A stretch of DNA of 64,000 nt from Sphaerisporangium fuscum. Lineage in GTDB: Bacteria; Actinomycetota; Actinomycetes; Streptosporangiales; Streptosporangiaceae. The notes under the pieces were generated by a model. The model worked only from the letters and a program-made list of their open reading frames with translations, did not search any database and was not told where the DNA came from. Each line of letters begins with the position of its first letter. Position 1 is the first letter of the stretch. This document shows positions 43,695 through 54,151 of the stretch, one piece after another. Made by a program: the position numbers and the translations under genes. The stretch is taken from positions 186,001-250,000 of the forward strand of contig NZ_JAHDTF010000003.1 of assembly GCF_018531465.1 (NCBI RefSeq). Direction: 5' to 3'.

Positions 43695-44717
43695 ATGCAG
43701 CAGGAGATCGACGTCGACGTACGTCCCGGCTATCCCATGAGCTGGCAGGCGAGCATCCTCAACGGCATGCTCCGCGGGACCATGAAGCCGATCTCGTCCC
43801 TCCTGCTCAGACACGACATCGGAATGACTCTTGTGTCCCGGCTCGTCGCGATGGGGGAACGACTGCCCTGCCGCGCCCCCGCCCACGTGTCCATCGTGAA
43901 GGAGGACGCCGACCCCTGCGGCTCCGAATGGGTCCGCGCCGGCGGCGGCCTGGACGAGAGCAAGGTGCTGCTCTACTTCCACGGCGGCGGATACTTCCTG
44001 TGCTCCCCGGCCACCCACCGGCCGATCACCTGGCGCCTGTCGGCCGTCGCCCAGCGCCCGGTGCTGGCCGTCGACTACCGCCAGGGGCCGGTCCACTCGC
44101 TCGCCGAGTCCCTGTCCGACGCCCTGGATGCCTACCAGGGGCTGCTGGAGAAGGGGTACGACCCCTCCGGCATCATCCTCGCCGGCGACTCCGCGGGCGG
44201 CCACCTGACGCTCGCCACGCTGCTGTCGCTGCGCGACCGCGGCCTCCCCCTGCCCGCCGCCGCCCTCTGCCTCTCGCCGTGGGCCGATCTGTCCGACATG
44301 CGGCGCAGCGCGAACAGGTGGGCGGACCCGATCCTTCCCGCCGGCCGCGTCGAGTGGCTCGCCCGCCGCTGGACCGCGGGCCTCGACTGCCGTGACCCGC
44401 TGGTCTCACCGGTCTTCGGCGACTACACCGGGCTGCCGCCCATCATGGTCGTCACCGGCTCCACCGAACTCCTGCGCGACGAAGGCCGCCGCGTCGCCCT
44501 CCGGGCCCGCCGCGCGGGGGTGAAGGTCACCTACGAGGAGTGGCGGCGCATGCCCCACGTGTTCGCGCTCCTGGCCGACGTCGTGCCGGAGGCCCGCATG
44601 GTGTTCCGCCACATCGAGCGCTTCCTCCGCGCCACCGGCACCGTCCCCGCCGGCCCCCAGGCCGACCTCTCCGCCCCCGTCCCGGACTTCCAGGACCCCA
44701 GCCCCGCCGCGGCCTGA
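43695..44717 (+). CDS. Alpha/beta hydrolase (HSL/acetylesterase type)
   Basis: A 340-residue esterase of the hormone-sensitive-lipase family. The oxyanion motif HGGG (YFHGGGYF), nucleophile elbow GDSAGG, an Asp in the TGSTELLRDE region and a His in MPHVF are present. ATG 43695 is preceded by GGAGGTACAC; an ATG at 43683 is in frame. The substrate is unknown. The 262-bp region before it contains an AT-richer promoter-like stretch (about 43590-43660). Confidence 0.88.
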   Translation: MQQEIDVDVRPGYPMSWQASILNGMLRGTMKPISSLLLRHDIGMTLVSRLVAMGERLPCRAPAHVSIVKEDADPCGSEWVRAGGGLDESKVLLYFHGGGYFLCSPATHRPITWRLSAVAQRPVLAVDYRQGPVHSLAESLSDALDAYQGLLEKGYDPSGIILAGDSAGGHLTLATLLSLRDRGLPLPAAALCLSPWADLSDMRRSANRWADPILPAGRVEWLARRWTAGLDCRDPLVSPVFGDYTGLPPIMVVTGSTELLRDEGRRVALRARRAGVKVTYEEWRRMPHVFALLADVVPEARMVFRHIERFLRATGTVPAGPQADLSAPVPDFQDPSPAAA

Positions 44718-44787
44718 CCCGCGCGACCGCACCGGTCATCGCAGGGCGGCCCGCCGCGCCGCCGCCGTCGCGGAGGACAACCCACGC

Positions 44788-45225
44788 CTACAGGCGGGCC
44801 CGGACGGCCGCCGCCGCGTCGGCGATGTGGATCTCGTAGGCCGTCTCCGGGGGAAGGAGCAGCGAGTTGTGCACCGCGCTGTGCCGGACGACGTTGCAGA
44901 AGGACTCGCGCAGCCCCTCGGGGACGCCCGGGGCCTCGACGACCAGCTCGATGCGGCTCACGTGCGCGGGCCGCACGCCCGTCTCGTACTCGGCGGTCAC
45001 CCGCACCCCGGCGGGTAGCTGGCACCGGTGGAGGTAGCGTTCGGCGCAGTGCGCGACGCAGGCGGCGAGGCTGCCCACGAACAGCTCGACCGGCGTGGGC
45101 CCGCTGTCGCTCCCGCCGAAGTCCATCGATTGATCGACGCGGATGGTGTGGTGGCGGGCCCGGATATCGAAGCGATCTCCGCCGCGCCAGAGCACTCTGA
45201 GCGTGCCGTTGCGTTCGTGTTCCAT
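44788..45225 (-). CDS. OsmC family protein
   Basis: A 145-residue protein with the OsmC pattern: FGGSDSGPTPVELFVGSLAACVAHCAERYL, containing the redox Cys, and a second Cys in RESFCNVVRHSAVHNSLL. OsmC proteins reduce organic hydroperoxides through two Cys residues. It has the usual length for the family and is a single gene. Confidence 0.9.
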   Translation of the reverse strand: MEHERNGTLRVLWRGGDRFDIRARHHTIRVDQSMDFGGSDSGPTPVELFVGSLAACVAHCAERYLHRCQLPAGVRVTAEYETGVRPAHVSRIELVVEAPGVPEGLRESFCNVVRHSAVHNSLLLPPETAYEIHIADAAAAVRARL

Positions 45226-45469
45226 GGGTGGCTCCGTGAACAGTGCGATCGTCCGGCCCGATCGGATCCCCTCCCACCGCCGTCACCTCTGACGGTACGC
45301 CCGGCGGCCCGGCTCCACCGCACGCGCCCCTCGAAGGACGAAGGCCGCGGGGAGGCTTCGCCATGGAGCCGGCGTCCAGAGGTGGAAGGCACGTCGACGT
45401 CAGGGGCTTTCGTCCCGCCGAATCAGCGACGAGCACTCTGGGGGCGGCGGGCCCGGCCCCGGCCAGCCG

Positions 45470-45589
45470 GACGACCTGCGCGCCTGCCTGTACGGGCTGC
45501 ACGCCGTGCTGACCCTGCACTTCGCCCAGGAGGAGGAGGCCTGCTTCTCCCTGGCCCGAAGCTCTCCCCTCACGGTACCGGCCGACTGA
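45470..45589 (+). pseudogene. Hemerythrin-like C-terminal remnant
   Basis: In the 530-bp gap between OsmC and the kinase, one frame ending at TGA 45587 reads DDLRACLYGLHAVLTLHFAQEEEACFSLA. This resembles the last helix of hemerythrin (HHE) domains (HFxxEE). No start or upstream helices are found in frame, so this looks like a decayed gene end. The rest of the gap shows no supported gene. Confidence 0.45.
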
Positions 45590-45755
45590 ACCCCGGCGAT
45601 GTGGGGCGCATCGGTCACACCTGTCACACGGGTTTCTTACCTGGAGGGATGAGTCGTCTTACCTCTCATGCCACTTCGAACTAGTTCCCGCAGAATGCCC
45701 TTCGGGAGAGACACAGTGTCCTGTGCCGTACTCCTCGAAGAGAGGTCACCTCCGG

Positions 45756-47582
45756 ATGGCACGTGGCGGAGCAGGCGTCCCGAGTGGGACGCCGCCGGGC
45801 GTTCGGCCGCTGACGGTGGGCGACCCGGTGATCATCGGGCGCTACCTCCTGCTCGGCCGCCTGGGAGCCGGGGGCATGGGGGTGGTCTACCTCGCCGAAC
45901 GCCCCGAGGGCGGTCTCGTCGCCCTCAAGACCCCGCACGCCCTCCACCTGGCCGATCCGACACTGCGGGCGCGTTTCGCCGAAGAGGTCCGTTTCTCCCA
46001 CCGCGTGGTGCCCTTCTGCACGGCCGCCGTCCTGGAGGACGGCGTCGACCGCGACCGGCCCTATCTCGTCACCGAGCACATCCCCGGCCCGTCCCTCGCC
46101 CAGGTCGTCTCGGCGCGCGGCCCCCTGACCCCGGACCTCGCCTACGGCGTCGCGCTGGGCTCCGCGGCCGCCCTGGTCGCGATCCACGACGCCGGTTTCG
46201 TCCACCGCGACCTCAAGCCCGGCAACGTCCTGCTGTCCCCGCACGGCCCCCGCGTGATCGACTTCGGCATCGCCCGCGACCTGGACGCCGCCGTGGCCCA
46301 CACGCAGGCCGGCCAGATCATGGGCAGCCCCGGCTGGGTGGCGCCCGAGCGCCTCACCGGCGGTCCCGCCATCCCGGCCTCCGACGTCTTCGCCTGGGGA
46401 TGCCTGGTCGCCTACGCCGCGACCGGCCACCATCCGTTCGGCAGGGGAGAGGTCGACGTGCTCACCCGGCGCATCCTCGTGGAGGAGCCGCGCCTGGTGT
46501 CGGTGCCCCGGCTCCTGATCGCCCCCGTCTCGGCCGCGCTGGCCAAGGAGCCGGAGCGGCGCCCGGACGCCGTGGCGCTGCTGGCCTGGCTGCTGCGGGC
46601 CGGGGGAGTCGACCCCTCCTGGGGGCTGCGTGAGGCCGTGGCGGCCGTGCTGGAGGAGATCTGGGCGCCGGTCCCGCATCCCGCCGACGCGGGAGCCTTG
46701 ACCGTCGGCGAGTTCACGGGCGACGGGGCCTTCATCGGTGACGGCCGTGCGGCCGGGTCGCGCGCAGGCCCGTGGTACGGCGGGGCCGCCGCGGACGCGC
46801 GGCCGTACCCGACCGGTCCGGCGTACGGCGGCGGGGCCGCCGGGGACGGGCGGGCGCACCCGACCGGTGCGGGATACGGCGGCGGCGCGTCCAGGGAGCG
46901 CGGGGGTGACGGCGTACCCACCGGCGGCGGGGCCTCCGGGGCCGCCGCGACGACGGGGGCGCGGACGGCGCGCCGTTCGGCCCGGCGCGGGCACGTCTCG
47001 CACGCCGGTTTCGCCGCTCTCGCGACGGTGTCGATCGCGGCGATGACCGTCGTGGCGGCGGGCGGCGGCACCAAGGTCGACCCGAGCTCCGGACATCCTC
47101 AGCAGGTGCCGGTGGTGGTGCCCGTCGACGGGTCCCGGGTTCCGTTGAAGCCGCGCGACAGCCCGGCGCCCGGCGTCACCGCCGCGGCCCGGCACGAGGT
47201 GGAGGAGCCCGATCACCCCTCCCGGATCACGCCCGCCCCCGCCGTGATCACGACGCGGCCGCCGCGCGGCCGGGCCACCGCCGGTGGCACGCCCGTGCCC
47301 GACGACCCCTGGCGGACGCCGTTGCCCTCGCCCAGCCGGCAGCGCACCACCTCCCGGCCTCCCGAGCCGCAGCCACAGCCCTCCCCGACGTGCACCACCA
47401 AGCGCGGCAAGGAGAAGCCCTGCGGCAGGACCAAGGATCCCGATTCGGGCCCGACCGGCCGGCCGTCGCCGACGAAGGACCCCAGGCCGACGGTCAGCGT
47501 CAGCCAGATCCCCGAGTGGGGCGACGGCGAGTCCGGCCCGCCGACGCCCGCCCCCACACTCAGCGATTCGCCCTCGGCCTGA
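45756..47582 (+). CDS. Transmembrane Ser/Thr protein kinase (PknB-like)
   Basis: A 608-residue kinase. The kinase domain (~25-290) has the G-loop GRLGAGGMGVVY, VALK, HRDLKPGNVLL, DFGIA and a GSPGWVAPE activation segment. A Gly/Ala-rich linker with YGGG repeats, one membrane helix (AGFAALATVSIAAMTVVAAGG) and a Pro/Thr/Ser-rich external tail without PASTA domains follow. ATG 45756 follows AGAGGT; GTG 45723 is an alternative. Targets are unknown. Confidence 0.9.
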   Translation: MARGGAGVPSGTPPGVRPLTVGDPVIIGRYLLLGRLGAGGMGVVYLAERPEGGLVALKTPHALHLADPTLRARFAEEVRFSHRVVPFCTAAVLEDGVDRDRPYLVTEHIPGPSLAQVVSARGPLTPDLAYGVALGSAAALVAIHDAGFVHRDLKPGNVLLSPHGPRVIDFGIARDLDAAVAHTQAGQIMGSPGWVAPERLTGGPAIPASDVFAWGCLVAYAATGHHPFGRGEVDVLTRRILVEEPRLVSVPRLLIAPVSAALAKEPERRPDAVALLAWLLRAGGVDPSWGLREAVAAVLEEIWAPVPHPADAGALTVGEFTGDGAFIGDGRAAGSRAGPWYGGAAADARPYPTGPAYGGGAAGDGRAHPTGAGYGGGASRERGGDGVPTGGGASGAAATTGARTARRSARRGHVSHAGFAALATVSIAAMTVVAAGGGTKVDPSSGHPQQVPVVVPVDGSRVPLKPRDSPAPGVTAAARHEVEEPDHPSRITPAPAVITTRPPRGRATAGGTPVPDDPWRTPLPSPSRQRTTSRPPEPQPQPSPTCTTKRGKEKPCGRTKDPDSGPTGRPSPTKDPRPTVSVSQIPEWGDGESGPPTPAPTLSDSPSA

Positions 47583-47850
47583 ACACCGCTCCCTACGCCG
47601 AGCCGCTCGCCACCACCGCCTGCGGGCCGGTCGTCCGCACCCACCGGGTCACCCCGACCGAGCGGCGCCTGCCCGGCGCCCCGAGGATCTGGGGGAGCGC
47701 GCACGACGACGGCGCGGCGCCCCGCGCACGGGCCGCTACGTGGTCCTCTGCACCAACGCGGTCTACCACGGACCCGCCCGCACGCGGATCGCGCCACTGC
47801 GCGGTGCTCGCCCGGGAGATCGTCCGCCGGACGGCGGCGTAGGCGCGGAA
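47583..47850 (+). other. Coding-like remnant without an intact frame
   Basis: The 375-bp gap before the isocitrate lyase stop shows high third-position GC in shifting frames, with fragments such as GRYVVLCTNAVYHG. No single start-to-stop gene with a ribosome site fits. I regard it as a decayed gene of unknown type. Confidence 0.3.
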
Positions 47851-47909
47851 CGCGGGCCCGTCCGGAGGGGGCCGCCTGCCCAAGCGGATCTTTACCGGAC
47901 GAGCCCGCG
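47851..47909. terminator. Long-loop inverted repeat, probable bidirectional terminator
   Basis: Arms CGCGGGC-x2-GTCCGG (47851-47865) and CCGGAC-x2-GCCCGCG (47895-47909) pair around a ~29-nt loop, downstream of the convergent isocitrate lyase gene. Confidence 0.5.
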
Positions 47910-47957
47910 GGTTCGCGGGGGTTGCGGGTGCCTTGCTTACTTACTACGGACGCCGGA

Positions 47958-49250
<1,293 letters not shown>

Positions 49251-49355
49251 TTTGACTCCTTTGCCGTCCTCTGGGGGCTTGGTTCGAGTCTGCGACGGCT
49301 GGCGAGCGTCATCAAGCCTGACCGCGAGAAATCTGCTGGTTCTTTCGTCTTAAGT

Positions 49356-49373
49356 GAATACTCGCCGGTATTC
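49356..49373. promoter_or_regulatory. Palindrome GAATAC-N6-GTATTC upstream of aceA
   Basis: A perfect 6-bp inverted repeat in the aceA-ramB gap, 12 bp from the RamB-like box. Probably a regulator site; the binder is unknown. Confidence 0.4.
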
Positions 49374-49384
49374 TTCTAGCAAGA

Positions 49385-49397
49385 AACGCAAAGTTTT
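49385..49397. promoter_or_regulatory. RamB-like box upstream of aceA
   Basis: AACGCAAAGTTTT matches the reverse complement of the corynebacterial RamB consensus AAAACTTTGCAAA at 11 of 13 positions. It lies 135 bp upstream of aceA, between aceA and the divergent ramB homologue. This matches the known regulator-target pair, but binding here is inferred. Confidence 0.6.
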
Positions 49398-49616
49398 CAT
49401 TATGGACTAGACCAATTCTTGTGAGCCAGGTCACGAGCGGCCGCCGGATAAACCACCACATATCGCTACAGATGAGGGCGTTTCGCCTCTTCCTTGATCT
49501 CGAACGTTGCGCCAAGGACCGCATGACCCTCGCCGTCGCCTCCCGGTGCCGGCCGGACGGCGGGTCGCCGGTGGCGTCACTGGAAGATGTGTAGAAATTT
49601 CGCCTAGGATCCTGGT

Positions 49617-51086
49617 ATGGCGTCCTTGCTGGGAGAAGAACCGCTGTCTTTGACGCAGGAGCTCGACCTGCTGGCGTTCGGCCAGCGTTTGAAGCACCTG
49701 CGCAAGCAGCGCGGCCTCACGCTTTCGGAGCTGGGCGAGCGGGTCGGCCGGGCCCCCAGCCAGCTGTCCCTTCTGGAGAACGGCAAGCGCGAGCCCAAGC
49801 TGTCGCTGCTGAAGGCCCTGGCGACGGCGCTCGGGGTGCCGGTGGAGGAGCTGCTGCGCCGCCAGGCGCCCAACCGCCGGGCCCAGCTCGAGATCGCCCT
49901 GGAGGAGGCGCAGCGCGACCCCATCTACGCCTCGCTCGGCCTGCCGAAGCTGAAGGTCTCGGCCCGGGTGCCCAACGACGTGCTCGAGCACATCCTCGGG
50001 CTGTACGAGGAGCTGCGCTCGCGCGAGGCCAAGGGCACGGCCACCCCGGAGGAGGCCAGGGCCGCCAACGCCGAGCTGCGGCGCAAGCAGCGCGAGCAGG
50101 GCAACTACTTCGCCGGGATCGAGACGGCCGCCGCCGAGGCCCTGGCCGCCGTGGGCTACCGCACGGGGGCGCTCTCGCAGGGCACCGTGCAGGCCCTGGT
50201 CACGCACTTCGGGTACACCGTGCAGACCGCCCAGGACCTGCCCCGGTCCGTGCGCTCGATCACCGACCTACGCAACCGGCGCATCTATGTCAAACACGAG
50301 CAGCTTGGTATGCACACCCCGCGAACCATCCTGCTGCAGACCCTCGGCCACCTCGCCCTCGGTCACCACAAGCCGCGCGACTTCGCCGACTTCCTGCGCC
50401 AGCGCACCGAGGCGAACTACTTCGCCGCCGCCGTGCTCGTGCCGGAGGCCGCCGCCGTGCCGTACCTCAAGGAGGCCAAGCAGGACAGGGCCCTGTCGGT
50501 GGAGGACCTGCGCGACGTGTTCGCGGTCTCCTACGAGATGGCCGCGCACCGCTTCACCAACCTCGCCACCCACCACCTCGACCTGGTGTGCCACTTCGTG
50601 CGCAACGACGCTGGCGGCATCATCTACAAGGCGTACGAGAACGACGGCATCGTCTTCCCCGCCGACGAGCAGGGCGCGATCGAGGGGCAGCGCATGTGCC
50701 TGCACTGGTCCGGCCGCCAGGTCTTCGTCTCGCCCGACCGCTTCTCGGTCTTCCACCAGTACTCCGACACCCCCACCGGCACGTACTTCTGCGTCGCGCA
50801 CGTCGATCCGTCCAGGGAGCGCGACTTCGCGATCACGCTCGGCGTGCCGTACCGCGAGTCGCGGTGGTTCCGCGGCCGGGAGACCACCAACAGGACCCGG
50901 TCGAACTGCCCGGCGGGCGACTGCTGCCGGCGCCCGCCGGCGGAGCTGACCCAGCGCTGGGAGGGCTACGCGTGGCCGTCCGCGCGGGCGAACTCCCACG
51001 TGCTCGCCGCCCTGCCGCCGGGGTCGTTCCCGGGGGTCGACGAGGCCGACGTCTACTCGTTCCTGGAGCGCCACGCGGGCGGCTGA
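49617..51086 (+). CDS. ramB: RamB-type XRE transcriptional regulator of acetate/glyoxylate metabolism
   Basis: A 489-residue regulator with an N-terminal XRE helix-turn-helix (~20-75, LRKQRGLTLSELGERVGRAPSQLSLLENGKREPKLSLL), an ImmA/IrrE-like middle part (LGHLALGHH) and a DUF2083-type C-terminal domain with a Cys-rich NCPAGDCCRRP segment. This architecture is that of RamB, which controls aceA/aceB in corynebacteria and mycobacteria. The divergent orientation to aceA is conserved. The start ATG lies in an AT-rich promoter region. Confidence 0.9.
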   Translation: MASLLGEEPLSLTQELDLLAFGQRLKHLRKQRGLTLSELGERVGRAPSQLSLLENGKREPKLSLLKALATALGVPVEELLRRQAPNRRAQLEIALEEAQRDPIYASLGLPKLKVSARVPNDVLEHILGLYEELRSREAKGTATPEEARAANAELRRKQREQGNYFAGIETAAAEALAAVGYRTGALSQGTVQALVTHFGYTVQTAQDLPRSVRSITDLRNRRIYVKHEQLGMHTPRTILLQTLGHLALGHHKPRDFADFLRQRTEANYFAAAVLVPEAAAVPYLKEAKQDRALSVEDLRDVFAVSYEMAAHRFTNLATHHLDLVCHFVRNDAGGIIYKAYENDGIVFPADEQGAIEGQRMCLHWSGRQVFVSPDRFSVFHQYSDTPTGTYFCVAHVDPSRERDFAITLGVPYRESRWFRGRETTNRTRSNCPAGDCCRRPPAELTQRWEGYAWPSARANSHVLAALPPGSFPGVDEADVYSFLERHAGG

Positions 51087-51213
51087 CCCGAGGGGTTCGG
51101 CGTGCCCGGTTGAAAGTTTCAGCGGCGTTCCCCGTCCGGTCCGAGGTCGGTGAGGTGCCGTGCGAGCGGGCGAGCGGGGGCTCTTGCGAGGCGAGCGGGT
51201 CGGGGAGATCGTG

Positions 51214-51227
51214 TGGGAGCGCTCCCA
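51214..51227 (+). promoter_or_regulatory. CebR-type operator before the cellulase
   Basis: TGGGAGCGCTCCCA is the perfect 14-bp palindrome bound by CebR-type LacI-family repressors that respond to cello-oligosaccharides in streptomycetes. It lies 59 bp before the cellulase start. A 13/14 copy occurs at 62578. Confidence 0.8.
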
Positions 51228-51285
51228 GGCGCCGGAGAGGCCCTCCGGCCGCTTCTTCCCCTCGGTTTCGTCACGGAGAATCCCC

Positions 51286-53067
51286 ATGCCAATCCCCTGG
51301 AACTCGTGGCGCAGAGCCCTGGCGGTCCCGGCCGCCGTGCTCCTCGCCGGATTCGGGCTCGCCACCGTCCGGACCGCTGCCGACGCCGCGGTCTCGTGCT
51401 CGGCGACCTACGCCAAGACCTGGGACAACGGCAGCGCGTTCGGTGCCACCATCACGGTGACCAACACCGGCGACCCGCTGACCACCTGGACGCTGAGCTT
51501 CGACTTCCCCGACAACCAGGTGATCACCCAGATGTGGGACGGCGTGCCGGCCCCCGCGGCCCCCACCCCGGCGGGCGCGGCCATCAAGATCACCCCCCTC
51601 TCCTACAACGCGGCCAAAGGCACCGGGGCGACCTGGACCGTCGGCTTCAACGGGACCTACACCGGCGGGGTCAACACCGCCCCGGCCGTCAGCTGCGCCG
51701 GCAACGGCGGGGGAGGGACGACGCAGGCCCTGGTCGTCTCCCCGACCGGCGTGAGCGTGCCCGAGGGCGGGACCGCGACCTACGGCGTCCGCCTGCGGTC
51801 CCAGCCGACCGGCAACGTGACCGTCACCAGCACCGCCGGCGCCGGTGACAGCGACATCACCGTGAGCGGCGGCGCCGGCCTGACCTTCACCACCTCCAAC
51901 TGGAACACCCCGCAGACCGTGACGCTCCGCGCCGCGGAGGACGCCGACAAGGTCAACGGCACCCGGGCGATCACGGTCGCCTCGTCCGGCCTCACCTCGG
52001 TCACGGTCACCGCGACCGAGGCCGACAACGACGGCGGCGGGGGCGGCGCGGCACCGGCCCTGCACGTCTCGGGCAACAAGCTGCTCACCTCCGGTGGCGC
52101 CGCCTACCGCCTGCTGGGCGTCAACCGGGCCAGCGGGGAGTTCGCCTGCGTACAGGGCAAGGGGATGTGGGACAGCGGCCCGGTGGACCAGGCCTCGGTC
52201 GACGCGATGAAGGCCTGGAACATCCACGCGGTCCGGATCCCGCTGAACGAGGAGTGCTGGAACGGCACCAGCGGCTCGCCCAGCGGGGCCGCCTACCAGC
52301 AGAACGTCAAGGACTACGTGAACCTGCTGGTCGCCAACGGCATCACCCCGATCGTGGAGATGCACTGGAACCACGGTCAGTACAGCGGTCAGGGCGCCGG
52401 CTGCTCCGACACCGCGGCGACCTGCCAGAAGCCGATGCCCGACGCCCAGTACGCGCCGGCGTTCTGGACGGGCGTGGCCACCATGTTCAAGGGGAACGAC
52501 GCGGTCGTCTTCGACCTGTTCAACGAGCCCTACCCCGACGCCGCCGCCAACTGGAACGCCACCGCCGCCTGGACCTGCTGGCGCGACGGCGGCACCTGCA
52601 CGGGCATCGGCTACCAGGTGGCGGGCATGCAGTCGCTGGTCGACACGGTGCGCGCCACCGGCGCCACCAACGTGATCATGCTGGGCGGTCTGGCCTGGTC
52701 CAACGACCTGAGCCAGTGGCTCACCTACAAGCCCGCCGACCCGGCCGGCAACCTCATGGCGGCATGGCACACCTACAACTTCAACACCTGCTCCACGGTC
52801 TCCTGCTGGGACAGCCAGGTCGGGGCCGTCGCCGCGCAGGTGCCGGTGCACGCCGGTGAGATCGGCCAGAACTCCTGCGCCCACGACTACATCGACCAGG
52901 TGATGGCGTGGGCCGACGCGCACGGCATCGGGTACACGGCGTGGACCTGGAACCCGTGGGGCTGTGGTCAGGGCAACGTGCTCATCACCGACTACAACGG
53001 CACCCCCACCAGCACCTACGGCGAGGGCTTCAAGGCCCACCTGCTCACCCAGAACCCCCTGTCGTAG
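51286..53067 (+). CDS. Secreted GH5 cellulase with CBM2 and Calx-beta-like domains
   Basis: A 593-residue secreted enzyme. Order: signal peptide (~1-31, ends ADA), family 2 carbohydrate-binding module (~33-140), Calx-beta-like domain (~147-245), Gly-rich linker and GH5 catalytic domain (~255-593). Acid/base Glu414 (FNEPYP) and nucleophile Glu525 (HAGEIGQ) are visible, with the HWNHGQ block upstream. ATG 51286 follows GGAGAA. It hydrolyses beta-1,4-glucans outside the cell. A perfect CebR box upstream predicts induction by cellobiose. A clear terminator follows. Confidence 0.93.
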   Translation: MPIPWNSWRRALAVPAAVLLAGFGLATVRTAADAAVSCSATYAKTWDNGSAFGATITVTNTGDPLTTWTLSFDFPDNQVITQMWDGVPAPAAPTPAGAAIKITPLSYNAAKGTGATWTVGFNGTYTGGVNTAPAVSCAGNGGGGTTQALVVSPTGVSVPEGGTATYGVRLRSQPTGNVTVTSTAGAGDSDITVSGGAGLTFTTSNWNTPQTVTLRAAEDADKVNGTRAITVASSGLTSVTVTATEADNDGGGGGAAPALHVSGNKLLTSGGAAYRLLGVNRASGEFACVQGKGMWDSGPVDQASVDAMKAWNIHAVRIPLNEECWNGTSGSPSGAAYQQNVKDYVNLLVANGITPIVEMHWNHGQYSGQGAGCSDTAATCQKPMPDAQYAPAFWTGVATMFKGNDAVVFDLFNEPYPDAAANWNATAAWTCWRDGGTCTGIGYQVAGMQSLVDTVRATGATNVIMLGGLAWSNDLSQWLTYKPADPAGNLMAAWHTYNFNTCSTVSCWDSQVGAVAAQVPVHAGEIGQNSCAHDYIDQVMAWADAHGIGYTAWTWNPWGCGQGNVLITDYNGTPTSTYGEGFKAHLLTQNPLS

Positions 53068-53078
53068 CACCCCGTCCG

Positions 53079-53111
53079 GAACCGGGCCCGATCCCCTGTC
53101 GGGCCCGGTTC
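53079..53111 (+). terminator. Rho-independent terminator after the cellulase
   Basis: A perfect 13-bp stem (GAACCGGGCCCGA/TCGGGCCCGGTTC), a 7-nt loop and a following TTTCC. Confidence 0.88.
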
Positions 53112-53173
53112 TTTCCTGCGCATAAAGTGATATCGGGTGTTACAGGAGGCGACAGGGGGCAGGGGGATCGGGC

Positions 53174-54133
53174 GTGCTGCCTGAGGTGGAGGTCTGGCTG
53201 CGCGACCGTACGACGGCCTCGGCCGACTGGCCGGTGGAGCGCCTGCTCGCCCGCAAGGGCACCACGACGATCAGCGTGGTGCTCCCGGCCAGGAACGAGG
53301 CCGAGACGGTGGGCGAGATCGTCTCGGCGATCCGGCGCGACCTCGTCGAGGCCGTTCCGCTGGTGGACGAGCTCGTCGTCGTCGACTCCCGCTCCACCGA
53401 CGACACCGCCGCCCAGGCGGTGCAGGCGGGGGCGAAGGTCTTCGGCCAGGACGAGATCCTGCCCGCCCTGGCGCCGATGGACGGCAAGGGCGACGTGCTG
53501 TGGAAGTCCCTCGCCGCCACCTCCGGCGACCTGCTGGTCTTCGTGGACGCCGACCTGCGCGAGTTCCGCACCTCGTTCGTCACCGGCCTGCTCGGGCCGC
53601 TCCTCGCCGACCCCTCGGTGGTGTACGTCAAGGGCTGCTACGACCGGCCGCTGCAGGAGGTGCAGGGCGGGGGAGGGCGGGTCACCGAGCTCGTCGCCCG
53701 GCCGATGCTCAACCTGCACTGGCCGCTGCTGGCCGGGTTCGTCCAGCCGCTCGCCGGGGAGTACGCCGGGCGGCGCGAGGCGCTCGAACGCGTGCCGTTC
53801 GCCACAGGGTACGGCGTGGAGTTCGGCCTGCTCGTCGACCTGCTCGAACACGCCGGCCTGGACGCCCTCGCCCAGGTCGACCTCGGCCGCCGGGTGCACT
53901 CCCACCAGTCGACCGAGGCGCTCGGCGTGATGGCCGGGCAGATCATGCACACCGCCTGGGCGCGCCTGGAACGCCAGGGCAGGATGATCCCCCTGCACGT
54001 CCCCTCGCCGGGCCTGACGCAGTTCAGCCGCGGTGCGACCGGCCACGTGCCGCTCCATCGCGACGTCTCCGTGGCCGAGCGGCCCCCGATGATCGACGTC
54101 CCCGAGTACGCCGCCTCCCGTCCCGCCCGCTGA
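53174..54133 (+). CDS. gpgS: Glucosyl-3-phosphoglycerate synthase
   Basis: A 319-residue GT81-family glycosyltransferase. SVVLPARNEAETV opens the nucleotide-binding domain and the metal-binding DxD is in FVDADLREF. GKGDVLWKSL and GYGVEFGLLVD are typical of GpgS, which transfers glucose to 3-phosphoglycerate in glucosylglycerate and methylglucose-polysaccharide synthesis. GTG 53174 follows AGGGGGATCGG. In M. tuberculosis folP2 and gpgS are neighbours; here they are 50 kb apart. Confidence 0.93.
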   Translation: MLPEVEVWLRDRTTASADWPVERLLARKGTTTISVVLPARNEAETVGEIVSAIRRDLVEAVPLVDELVVVDSRSTDDTAAQAVQAGAKVFGQDEILPALAPMDGKGDVLWKSLAATSGDLLVFVDADLREFRTSFVTGLLGPLLADPSVVYVKGCYDRPLQEVQGGGGRVTELVARPMLNLHWPLLAGFVQPLAGEYAGRREALERVPFATGYGVEFGLLVDLLEHAGLDALAQVDLGRRVHSHQSTEALGVMAGQIMHTAWARLERQGRMIPLHVPSPGLTQFSRGATGHVPLHRDVSVAERPPMIDVPEYAASRPAR

Positions 54134-54151
54134 GGCCCGCCCGCCGGGTGC

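Noticed and set aside
45681..47216. Long minus-strand frame opposite the Ser/Thr kinase
   Set aside because: Gly/Arg/Asp-rich shadow without motifs; the plus strand has all kinase motifs.
47583..47850. Amino-acid racemase-like gene (fragment VVLCTNAV)
   Set aside because: Only a short resemblance in a frame without start or downstream conservation; kept as an unassigned remnant.
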